NCBI GenBank assembly: GCA_033063855.1
Contig: CP093831.1
Span: 13,082,001 to 13,146,000 of the forward strand
From: Smittia aterrima
Lineage: Eukaryota > Arthropoda > Insecta > Diptera > Chironomidae
Length of the DNA: 64,000 bases
Direction: 5' to 3'
Shown piece after piece: positions 1-11,379 of this stretch; the stretch's first letter is position 1; each line of letters opens with the position of its first letter. Below the pieces are notes generated by a model, which was given only the letters and a program-made list of their open reading frames with translations, was not told the origin of the DNA and searched no databases. The position numbers and the translations under genes are program-made.

Positions 1-3000
1 GAGCGGTTCGTACATGGCAAAGTTTCAGTTCCATCAACACTTTCACGGCTATCGACGTCTTTCATGTCACCGCCGCCTGAAGAACTACTCGAGTCTAAAG
101 AATCGTTGCTTGAATCAATTGCGAATGATCGGAATCTCGTCACTGAATTAAGAGCTTCAATGTCACCGTAACATTCTTCAATTGACCTTAAAATGTCCCA
201 GCAAAGGTCAGAGTCAAGAGGAATCGGCTGGTCAGAATCTCGATTATAAATTGAGATTGCAATGTGAACTGGATGAGGAACTGGCAATGGAATCAACATC
301 TTCTCACATTGATTTTCATTCGGCTTTTTCCTTTTCCACGGTTTCCATTGATCTTTCACTTCATCGCCATTTGAAGTTGTACTTCGTCGCATTCTCACAC
401 GAAGCGTTTCCAAACCGAATGTCAACGACTTTTCACTGTAAGTGAATGAATTTATTAGAAAATGCAGAATCGACTAAAAAAAAACAACTTACACTCGTTT
501 TTCAGCTCGTCGACAGTTTATCAGGAACCTAGAGCGAGGGTTAAATGCTGACACCTCCAAGTATGGTGATTGGAAACGAATATTCCCACGCGGTGCATAG
601 ACATTTCCTAATAAATCAGGTCCATTCCCATTAATGCCCATTATGTCTGCCGTATTCTGCGTCATTTCAACGTATCGCGCAAGCTCTAATTGCGGATGTG
701 GCTCCAGTTTAAATTGAATGTCTGTGTCTGTCAACGGAGTGAGAAAATCTAAGCTGAAAATGTCAGCATAAAGAAGACTTGCTAGACCAGCCCAATCACC
801 CACAGAAAGGAACTGAAAGTAATTCAACAATTAATTATCTTTTAAGCTTCAACAAATTAGTTTTCTACCTTCTCTTCCCAAAACTCTTCTTCAGAAATCG
901 ATAACCGGCCGATGACGTGCGATGGATAAAACTTTTCTAACATGAAAGCACCGATTTGAATAGCAGCCTAAGAATAGATTAAATAAATTAAATTAATAAT
1001 TAATTTTATTATAAAAAAATCAATTTTACCTTTAATTCCATCGTGTTCAGTCGAACTCTTGATTTAACAGCTGTTTGAAGTCCGAGTTGTAATTCACGTT
1101 TTCTCTTCTCCAGTTTCTCGTGTAATGAGCTCAATAAGTTTTGTCCTTCCCTTTCAAGTTGTCGATATTGACCTGACTTTGAGAGTTGTGCAGAAAAGGA
1201 GCCGAAACAAGCTTCTACAAACTGACTAAAGTCCCTTTGAGGTTGACAAATGATAGCTTCCGTTGACTTTTGCCATGCTTCCAGTTCATCGAGTTCCATT
1301 TTAGCTTCGAAAGCTGCGAGAGCTTGAGCTGGTGTGATTATAAAGAAATATTCTTGAGCCAGTCCAGGTCCACTAATTCTCTTAACAGCGAAGCTATCGC
1401 TCGAAGGAATGCGACCACATTTCTTGATGAACGTGTGGAATACCATTGAGTCCCAAAGAAGACGGAGCCAGTATCTTGAGAATCCAACGAAGAGTACGCA
1501 CGTCGATATCAGTGGACAAATAATTGCAGCTACGATAAGAGCAAGGATTGGTTGAATGATTCCTTGAATGAATATATCCCAACCAATCGCCTCAAGAAAT
1601 ACGCAGTAGCGATTTCTTTCGTTATTCGGGGAGTCCATGTCGTAGAAAAGCATCATGTAGATGTGCAGAATTGTTGTGACGCAAGGAATCCAAAGCGGAG
1701 CCGCGATTGCGAAACAAATACTCGTTATACTGACGCTAATGCAAAGCAATGGAAATATGAAGAGAATCAAAAGTGTTCCTAAGAAACCTTTAACAAAGTA
1801 ATTCCACACTCGATTGAGATGCCTCGTCATTCCCTTTCCAATAAATCCTAAAAATAAATACCAAAACATGAATTTAAATTGCAACAAAGTTCTCAGAATT
1901 TCTCCTACCAGTATCAGGTTCCGTTTCAAAATGTGTTCTTGACTTTGAAATGTGACGCCAGAGTTCGATCAATCGTGAGGCCATTGTCTGTGTCAAACTA
2001 GTCTTTCGTGGAAACAAAGTGCCGTTGATTTGAGACAGCTCAAGATCCGACAAGAAGGGTTTGATGGAAATTAGAGCTCGCAATCCGAGTGCCGACGACC
2101 ATGGCACGACGAATCCCAACAGGAAAATTATGTTCCAAGTCCATGTCCACGTTCTTTGAAACCAATTTAGCAAACGCCAAAGAGGCCAGCGAGTTGTAGT
2201 TGTTCGATTGATTTCCTTTTCAACTAGGAAAACCGGCTGGCTCGGATCTGATCGGGGAGTAACGATGGACGTGACTTGCTGGCTGATGACAGTCGGGATA
2301 ACTTCTGATTGACCTTGAAAGTTTCTTTTAATGATCCACGAATTCGGAGACCAGATGCGACAAGCCCATTGAAAGTTTCTTGTTGGCTTTTTTGCCATTC
2401 GTAGCTCCTTCACGAGAACTGATTCACGATCCTTCATGAAAGCTAAGTCACGATTCAGGAAATAAACGGTTTGATGTAGATTGTGCTTGAGGCAGATTTT
2501 TATTGCTTCTTCATGTGCTGCCCACAATGTTTCGTTGACTTTTGATGCTTCCGCTGTCTCTAGACGCTGATTAAGCCAAGCTCTGATTCTCGCCAACACA
2601 GGATAATTGTCTTTGAGCAAACATTCTTGCACTTCTCGTGTCTTTTGCACGTCCTTCTTGACCTTTTCAATAGCTTTGTGCATAATCACGACAGACTGTG
2701 CTTGTTGAACTAGAAGTTGAGGAATTCCTTGTCCGAGATCTTCAATTTCAGGATTTGTTAGAATAGATGTGTAGACACGTTGTAAATATTCCTTCATCAC
2801 AGCGTCGTTAACTTCTTCCTCTATCTCCACGTCTGTCATTTTCTTCTCGCGCATTTCAGCAATGAGTCTCTCTCTAAATGGCAAAAACCAACCTCGAGTT
2901 TCTTTCTCAAGAATGTTCACCAAGATCGGCAGAGCTTTTCGCATAATGTCTTTGGAGAAGAGGCGAAGATCAATCTCTTGTTTTCTGCAAGGACTTAGGA

Positions 3001-4907
3001 AGATGTATGGTATTGGTTGAGCGTTTGCTTCATAATTTACGTCGAATTTTTCCATTGTCGCACGACGTATTTGATGTTTTACGTATTTGCAAAGCGAATC
3101 GAGACCGTCCTTGTATTCCGGCTGTGAATCGATAAAAATTTCATTAGTTCAGACGGATGTAGAGTAAGAAGAAGAGTCAAGTTAACTCACTCGACAAACC
3201 AGCTCCGCAATAAGATAGCGACATCGTTCTTCTTTTACTTTGTTTTCGAGATTGTGTGCTAACAACGAGGGAATTCCTACGACCATGTCGATAAGCTTCA
3301 GCAGCCCAGACAACAAAGCTTTTGCGGCTTCTTTAACAGAAAAGAAATGACCGATTATCCGAGCTCTTGCTGTTATAACAATGAATTGTGCTGCAAGTGC
3401 TAAATCTCCAAGCAACGTTTCCCTCGTCGGCTCTGAACCTTTTTGCAATAATTGCGATAATTTCCACAAGTGAACCTGACCGGGAAAGTTTAAGCTGGGC
3501 ACTTCAAACTCGCTGAAACGGAAACGTAAATAAAACGCATATTAACTCGGGCAAACCTTCGTCAAGTTCATTTACAACCATCTGCATGCTACAACACCTC
3601 ATCACTTGTAACTATGAAGGGTGCGGACGAATATGAGTTAGTTTGTTAGAGATAGAGAAATATTTTTGCGTAGTGAGATAACGAAAAAATGTTTCATGCA
3701 AAGTTTTTCCACCCTCGACCAATTGTTTCAATGTTTGGGTCAATGGTTTAGGAAAAACAAAACGGCGGGTGTCATAAATGTTTCCGGTTAGTGTGATTAT
3801 GTGAATGATGGCAACATGTGAAAATGGAAAATGATAAAATTGTGAGAAACATTCCTGTAAAGTTTTTCCACAGGCTTTGAATCGGATTTAATTAGGAACT
3901 AAAGTAATTTCCGTTCCGATCATGATAAAATAAATTTTCGTGTTAAAAGAGATAGAGGGAGAGAAGAGAACGAAATTTATTTCTTTTGGTCTAGCCGAAA
4001 GAGCCATGTTCAGCTTACACTCATACGCCATGCATAATTGATAAGGAACATACGAAAAAAACATCGAGGAAAATAATTTTTTATCCACAACATCATATAC
4101 AACAACCAACGAAAGAGTGAGAGAAACAAGTTGTAGAAAAATCATCCTGAGACAAGTCTGCTAGTGACTTGTAATATCGTTACCCGGTCATTTGAATTGA
4201 TTCCAATTGTTGCATATTTAATTTCTTTGGTTTGCCCAACTTATCCTTTTGCAAGCTTTACAGAAACATTTAGACATTGGAAGGATTTAGGATCATCGTT
4301 AGTGAATTTCATTTTTCGGATCACAACAAGCATGATCATGAGAAGGTAAATGCTAATCTTGAATGTGCAGCTTGTGCTGTGAGACTTACCCTCTCTCTCG
4401 TAATGATCTGAGTTGACTATTTGTAAGACGACGTGGTTCTCCGCTCCCATCAGCCGCAACTGCGTCGAGTTCATCAAATGGTGGCAGGACAAATAAGTCA
4501 CGTAAGTTGTTTTTTGACTTTCTATTTGTGCCGACATTGGAAGCATTGATTGGCCCTGAAGACGATAACACATTGATAGTAGACGACGTTGTTGTCGTTG
4601 ATGAGATTGGTTGAGGCAAATCTGTAAACAAAACGTGAATCGTAAACATGAAGTGACTTCTTAACAACTCATTGCACAACTCACTAATTGGAAAAGTTTT
4701 CCAATGGTACAAGAACTGCGACGCAACGTCCTTGATGTGTTCGATAAGCTGTTCGACTTCGGGTGGGGCCCCGACGAGATTGATTTGAAACTTTATCGGC
4801 TCCTTCTCTGGACCGAGAAGACTGTTTGGACGCGATAGATTCTGGTATTGGTTACGTTGTGTGAGTTGAACGGTCGGCATGGCATCCTCAGCCAATTCCA
4901 TTTCCAT
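1..4907 (-). CDS. Conserved multi-pass membrane protein of unknown function (3'-partial)
   Basis: Eight coding exons read on the minus strand: 4685-4907 (ATG at 4907), 4390-4621, 3191-3512, 1909-3121, 1030-1847, 869-967, 493-812 and 1-435, which runs off the window. All junctions are GT-AG and the phases fit, giving at least 1,220 residues. The first ~260 residues are soluble, with an LLGDLALAAQFIV-type helical segment. Residues ~260-560 are helical and charged (LRLFSKDIMRKALPILVNIL). Strongly hydrophobic stretches follow at about 575-600 and 690-840 (FLGTLLILFIFPLLCISVS; ILALIVAAIICPLISTCVL), so the middle is membrane-embedded. The last part is soluble, ending in a Ser/Asp-rich stretch. I know no function for this family; the dense pattern and clean exon structure mark it as real. 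The 61-nt intron at 1848-1908 changes frame, and the 63-nt intron at 4622-4684 is open in frame. It shares a divergent intergenic region with the next gene. Confidence 0.85.
3513..4389 (-). other. Intron 2 of the conserved membrane protein gene
   Basis: An 877-nt intron, much longer than the gene's other introns (56-69 nt). The donor is GTAAGT at 4389 and the acceptor TTTCAG ends at 3513. I see no convincing exon or RNA gene inside; short open frames on both strands have no protein-like pattern. Confidence 0.7.
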
Positions 4908-6060
4908 TTCACTTATTCCTCAACGACTTTTCTTATCACTAAAACTTCACTCTCTCCTCGACCTTGGATTCAATTAATGTTCAAGCCGAAAGAAGTTCGA
5001 AGCTCTTCGCTCGAATCGTGTCTGCTGCTGTTCTGGTGGAAAGTGAAGAGAAAATCGTATACAATTAATTTCTAACCGAAATAACTTCATAACTTTTCAT
5101 TTTCTTTCCGCTCTCTCTCTCTCTCGCTTTCGCTCTTACTCATGTCTCGATCAACCCGAATGCCTCGCATAACTTAAACGAATTATAGACGTTCTCGATG
5201 GAAAAGTTTCCTTCGAGATTGTGCAAAAAAGTGATTAGTGAATCTCGAAGATTTAATGAAATTACGGATGCTCAGAGATGTTCTTGATATTCTATCGCGG
5301 GAGTTGCCGCTGATTTGCATTCTTTTTTATTTAACGACTTAGACCCACGACAAACGTGATTATCATTACGTGATATGGATTGAATTTTAAACTCGTCTCA
5401 TGAGAATTCACAACTGACGACACTGAGATGTCAACGGAATTGAATTGAAACTTAATCCGTCGAACGTGTTTTGAATTCAGATATATTCACACTTTGTCAT
5501 CGCATTTCAAATTGCACAACAAAAGTTTTCCTTTCATTCGAAAGTTTTCTCTAAACTCTTCGATGAAAGCGACTGATGAAAATTTCTTCTTGAAACTTAT
5601 ATTTTGTGTCTGAGAAAAGATAAGAAGCAGAAGAACAGAAACTTGACCTTCACAGCCAAAATAATAAGAACTTTATAATTTCGTCTCCTCTTTCGACATT
5701 GAAGTTTTTTCTTTTGACATTTTTTTTCCAGCAAATGCTTTGTTAACCGCGATTTCCCAATAAGCAACTGACGCGATGAAATATGAATGGGAAAGCATTT
5801 TATCGTTTTGCAATCAAACTTATTGGCGTGAACTGTTGGGAAATGAAAGGCACTGGGTTATTTTGATGATACGTTCCCCTCTTGAATGGAATTTAAATTC
5901 CATCACTTCGTGGCACTAAGCAACAGGAACTTTGTGTCTGTGTCGTTTGATCAATATACGAGACTATTCGTTGAGTGAAACTCCATTAGACGGTCGTGAA
6001 TATCAATCACAGTTCAATTAATTGATTCCGGAGGCTGATAAAAGAGAAAACTAGTCAACC
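4908..6060. promoter_or_regulatory. Divergent intergenic region with two presumed promoters
   Basis: This 1.15-kb stretch separates the start codons of two head-to-head genes (minus at 4907, plus at 6061), so it should hold both 5' UTRs and promoters. A CT dinucleotide run lies at 5111-5126. I found no clear TATA box or convincing initiator and no open frame worth calling. Confidence 0.5.
5111..5126. repeat. (CT)n microsatellite
   Basis: Eight CT units, followed by more pyrimidine-rich sequence. CT/GA tracts in insect promoters are often bound by GAGA-type factors; that role here is inference from its place between two divergent genes. Confidence 0.8.
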
Positions 6061-8941
6061 ATGGAGGTGATGGAAGAAGGAAATTTGATGGACAGAATTC
6101 CGATTCTGCTCCAGCGTGATATGGAATATTACGAGGTAACGCGAAAATAGGTCACTGTGTCGTTCTCGTTGCATAATCGCTTTTCCTCGATTCCAGCAAA
6201 ACTGTGTCGTTCTCCAAGAAACGATTTGCTCGGGTATTGTCGGGGGAAGGTTGGACTTTCCTCGTTACGCGTCATTCGCTTCTGTAAAAATCGTTTTATG
6301 GTTGGAAGATGAATATTTCGCAGCTTACAGTCGTCACTCGGGATTGTTGGATTTGTCTGAGATCAACGACGATGGTGATGACCGCGATGATGATGCTAAC
6401 TTATCAGGTTGTGGAGGAATTGTCAAGTCTTCTGATCCCGAGAGATTTGTCTTTCTCACGACACGTTCAGCTGACAGTTTACTCGAACACATTCATATTT
6501 TATCTCAAGAAGCGTTAGATCACGCCGACTTGTCTGTTTTGACAGCCACAATCGGAGCAGCCGCTTTGATCAAGAACTCGCTCTACGTGTTTTTACAAAA
6601 CGTCAACAAGACGATGTGTCCTCCAAAGGGCGATGACAAGGGTGGTTCGTTGAAGGTCGAACATTTTCACTTTCCTTATTTCCATAAATTTACATTTTCC
6701 GATTTTAGTTGAGCTACAAGCAGTTCTCGGAAATGACAGAAGCCTTGGCTGAACGGCTTTTAGATCTTCACTGCCGTCTTTTGACACTTTACATCATTCA
6801 GGATGCTGATTGCCTTCACTGGGAGAACATTCAGCCTTTCTTTGAATCCGAACGTGGTTCTTACACAATCGTTAGTGAAAAACAAATCATTTACCGTTTC
6901 ATTTAATTTAATTTCTTTCCATTCTGTCGAGCAGCAACAGTGGTGGCTTTATATGAAGGGAACGAGGCAAGATTTGTGGAATTCAGTGCCTCCCAGTATG
7001 GCGCAGAGAGTTTTCGCTGGAATGCTTAACGAGACTTTAACAATATTGACAGTTCGCTATACACAAACAATACCCAGCAAGGCTCGATCTCAATTACTCC
7101 TTGTCGACGTGTCAAACCTTCTTCTTTGCGTCGCCGAACTCTTGCCATCGATTTGCGACTTTGGTGAAGCTTATATTGGGCTAAACATTACCAATCAAAG
7201 CAAAATCGTTCGAGATGTTCACGCAAAGTGTCATGAATTGTTTTGTTGCCTTTTGTTGCGTGGAGCACCACTAGGAATTCTTTATAAGCTACTCAAGAAG
7301 GGTACACAGTCAGTTGGGATGTTTACGCCTCGAAAAGGTTACCCGAGTCCTTGGATTATTTTTGCTTTGCCAAAAATGTTTCCAGCGAATCTAAATGGAC
7401 ATTTGGCTACAAAAGTATCAGAATTCGGAACATTTGCTGCTCTGACGATTGAATTGAAAGTTTTGCTTGCATCACCACAAGCCAACTGGCCACTCCTGAT
7501 TAAAGTGCTTCTCATGCGTGACGCTCATTTATCGCAAATTATCTTCCACCACTTGATGAAGTATCTGCCTGGAAGTGACGAGTTCGTTGACAGTCATTTG
7601 CAGCCGTGCATGAACCAGGAAGGGTTGAAAACGAAATGTGACGGATTCCTTTGCGGAAAGGAGTGTAAGGATATCGCAGAATGGGCAGCTGTGCAGCTTA
7701 ATCCACATAAACAGACAAACTATCAAACTATCCTCGCATTAAGCTACATTGTTATCATGGTGGGAAAGGTCAGCGATATAAACCGAACATTGATATCAGC
7801 ATTGGACAAATGCCAGATTAAAAATTGGGCTGACTGTCTTGACCGTCGACAAGTTTGGAACCAAAAGCGTCCACCTTGGTTAGAAGCTATCATTCATCTT
7901 GTCTATCCAGTTCTGGATCCAATCGCTCATATGCTTATCACTTCTATGCAAACAGGAGCAAGTAACTATCAAGCTATGGCTCTCGCAATTACTTGCTTGT
8001 CGGAAATGTGGGATGCGATTCCCGATTCTCTTTTCACCGCTACAATGTGTCTCGTCGAAATCCTGCCAGCTGATATTAAGCCTTTGTCAGATTCTGTTCT
8101 TATTCAAATTTTATTCTGCGCATTGTATACAAAGCTGATGGAATGCGCCGCTGCCGATGAAGGCGAAAACGAAGTTCCCATCGTTGTCAATGGTGAGAAA
8201 TCTGAAACTTCTTTTTTTTTTCTCCTTTCAATGTATAACGAACTTTATTTCCCAGAAAACGATCCGAATGTAATCATTCGCTCGAAGAAATCAGTTTGTC
8301 AGATCTTGGCTGAATGCATCTGCGCTATTGACGAAGACAACAAACATACAGAACTTCTCGCCGCTCTAGTTAATCAGTCGGTTGAAAGCCAGAAACGAAT
8401 GCGCAATTTAGAAACCGATTTAGATGATGCTGGTAATGATAACGCGAGTGCTTCTAAAGACGATGTTGAAGCTCCGGGCACTAACACTCATGAGGCGCGA
8501 AGTGATGAAGAATACGACGTTGAGAATGCCGATTACATTTCAGAAGTGCTGGCTAGCGATGTGTTAACAACGAGCGTGGGCAAGCAAAGTGTGAAAATGA
8601 TGTACAAATACATCAAATACAATGTAGAATTCCTACTGCAACAATTGAACGTCAGCGATGTGGAACCAGACCCGAACGATCAACATCCCGGGCAGCGAAT
8701 AGACGAAGAGAAAATTGAATTGTTAAACTTGATGTTCCACATAGGAATTCAGCCTTTCGATCAACTCTTGACGGGAAAGCTAAACATTGACTTCATGAAT
8801 TGGCTACAAACTCCGATGTCGTTAACACCAGAACGAGCTTGGCTTCAAGTGTCGCAGCGACATGAATTTCGAGAGAATGTTCAGCTTTCTGCCCATGAAG
8901 GTTTAATGGTGCAATCTGTTACGTCACAACTTAAGAAGTAG
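6061..8941 (+). CDS. KIAA0825-like (DUF4495-type) protein
   Basis: Five exons: 6061-6135, 6197-6655, 6709-6870, 6935-8192 and 8256-8941 (stop TAG), summing to 2,640 nt and 879 residues. Introns are 61, 53, 64 and 63 nt, all GT-AG. The start is the first ATG (context CAACC before it), and the chain joins without a frame break. The core around residues 230-300 reads WWLYMKGTRQDLWNSVPPSM followed by QRVFAGMLNETLTILTVRYTQ, which I associate with the poorly characterised KIAA0825 family; I am moderately sure of the family and do not know its biochemical role. The protein is mostly helical, with no membrane segment and an acidic low-complexity linker near residues 715-760. The last intron (8193-8255) is 63 nt, a multiple of three without a stop, so unspliced RNA would still be translatable. 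A poly(A) signal lies at 9077-9082. Confidence 0.8.
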
Positions 8942-11379
8942 ATCAAATTATCCTAGTCGACGTCATTAGCAAAAGTTTATTGCACAAAATTCTCTTTCAT
9001 TATAATCACAAACACAAGCGAAGAAAAATTCCACCCTCACTCACTTTTGTGACATAACAAGCATGAAAGGCAAATCAATAAAACGATGTTTATGGGAAAG
9101 AAACGCAACCGAGTTTCTTTGTTAGCTCTCATCGAGCATTCGACGCTCAAGAAATTCAATCATAACAAATGCAAATTTAAATCGTTTACATGAAGAAATT
9201 TTCCATCGAGTTTGAGATTGAGAGATGTGGAAGTCTGCAAACCATGAGTTGAATGATGCTCGCTTTTAGAGACACATGTTGTTATCGCACAAACAACGGA
9301 GATACACACGCAAAGCAATGCTTAGAAAATAATTCCCCCAAGAAGCAGAAAGAAAACGATAAATTTTAATTCCGAGATTATACAATTTTATTCGACACAT
9401 GACGAGAAGATATTTTTGAGTTAAAAAGAAATGCAAGAAGCTTTCTTTTTGAGTGAAGAAACATCTGTCTATGACCGGTGGCTTCAAAGAAGTCAATGAA
9501 CTAAGTAATTTGCAGTTTCTTTCTGCTGTCGTTAAAAAAAATGTCATCAAGAACCTCTATCGACACAACGTTCAGAAGATAATGTTTTCATAAGCACATC
9601 TTTAGAGCCATTAAATGCAGAATAATAGAATGCTGATGGCTTACGTCGTATGCAGAGCAAGAGACGAGAAGAACATGCTTATGAATCTCATCGAGTGATC
9701 AAAAGGCGCAGCACAAAGATAGAACCGTCAACGCTTTTTTTACCACAATTTCGCCCGAGATGTCTTGTGAAGCGGACCGAAAATAGAAAACATCTAATAA
9801 ATGCCTCGGTGGCAATAGTCGCACATAAAGAGACGCGAGAATGAACGGCTTCCTGCTCATCATCATCAAAACAAAAAAAAGTAACTTCTTAAAATCTTTT
9901 GTCTTTTTGTTAGACTACTCTCGCATTCCGCGATTGTCAATTTGCGATCTGCTTTATGTTCATTCATCCAAGTTATGAAATAAATCTTTCACTTCAATTA
10001 CCTCAATTGGCGAATGATGAACGAATGTGAACATTCCTCGCATATTTCGCGGATGAGTTTGGAATTTCTCTGTGAAATGTTTGTTTATTTTCCAACAACC
10101 GCGGATTGCGACTCAATCGAGAATCATGAGGGAAAAGAAACAATCGAGCTTTACGTTACACCTGTCCAGCAAGTTTTAGTTTATGCGAGCAATGCGAGCA
10201 TTGGACAGACGAAACCAGATTCTATTTTTAATGCGTAAATGTTTTGATTAATTACTGCGAGCGATGCAAAGTCTTTACGCTCTTTAATTTCCTCAATCTT
10301 TTTATTAAAAAGGGAAAATCTAAGTCGAGACGAATTGGCAACGGCGCAAAGAATTTTTTCGCAAAAATATTCAAGAAACTTGCAAAGTCGTTTTAACTTA
10401 CCTTAAGACATGATTCAACTGTATCCATGTTTTACAAACTTATTGATTATGAAGTTCACTGCTTTTGATTTCTATTTTCTAATCAAATCTTGGAGAAACC
10501 TCTAAAAACATTATTTTTTTCAGTCGTTTTTGTTTTCACTCTTTTTTATCCTTTTATCAAATGATTTTCTATCAACCTTCACTAATGACACTTGCACTAC
10601 ACTTTAATCTTGGGATCACTGATACATTTCGACTATTTTCTAGAGAGTCTGGTTTTTTAATTAAATACGAAACATTTTCAATGAGAAGGAGACGGAGAGT
10701 GAAAACAAATTCGCTGAATTCGCTTTCTCAGCTGTGGAGCGAATTGAACATGCTCAAGCGGCAAATTTCAAATTTCTGCGTTTTTTAAAATTTGTACCGA
10801 ACGTTAATTTTTTAATTTAAACTAATCGAGTTAATTTCATTTCAAGAATTTTTTTGTTTATTTTCTTCTGAATTTCTAATTACATTTCAATAGTTAAGTT
10901 AATTGAGAATTTAGTGTTTCGATTTAGAAAGTTTTACGTAGGAAAGAAAATCTAGAAAACTTCCTCATCCTCTCTTTGTGCAATTCATCTAACTTTAGTG
11001 TCAAGTCTCAACAAACCAAACAAGTCAATCTCTGATAACACTCGACTATTACTGTAATGCTGATGAAGGACTTTGGTCAGATTCGTTATTACAGAAAAGT
11101 TTTCTAATCATATACATTTGTCATAAATTATTTCATTGAAAGATTCTCATTAAATGACGATTTTTTTTTAAAAGTAAATCACAAAACGGAAACTGAGGGA
11201 TTAAATTGATGTTTGCATAAATCGTTTCCATTGACTTAAGAAATTTCTAATTAGGACATCTATTCATGTTTCTTTTTAAATATGTGTGGTTTTTAACAAT
11301 ACTTTGTTGCACGCGAGCGATTACCAAACAACATAGAAAACTCCTATCATGCTCAGCGATGCAATCATTTTATGAAAGT
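8942..11379. other. Convergent intergenic region, no gene seen
   Basis: A 2.4-kb stretch between two genes that end toward each other. It holds the plus-strand AATAAA at 9077-9082 and a candidate minus-strand AATAAA at 10857-10862. Open frames here (for example 9650-9844 and 10014-10238) are short, AT-biased and without recognisable protein pattern; I do not call them. Confidence 0.6.
9077..9082 (+). terminator. Poly(A) signal AATAAA of the KIAA0825-like gene
   Basis: A canonical hexamer 136 nt past the stop codon on the coding strand, the first good match downstream. Confidence 0.55.

Noticed and set aside
1009..1929. Separate 306-residue membrane protein starting near 1929
   Set aside because: The apparent start codon is TTG, and the first residues are intron: the 61-nt intron 1848-1908 joins this frame to the upstream 1909-3121 exon, making one gene.
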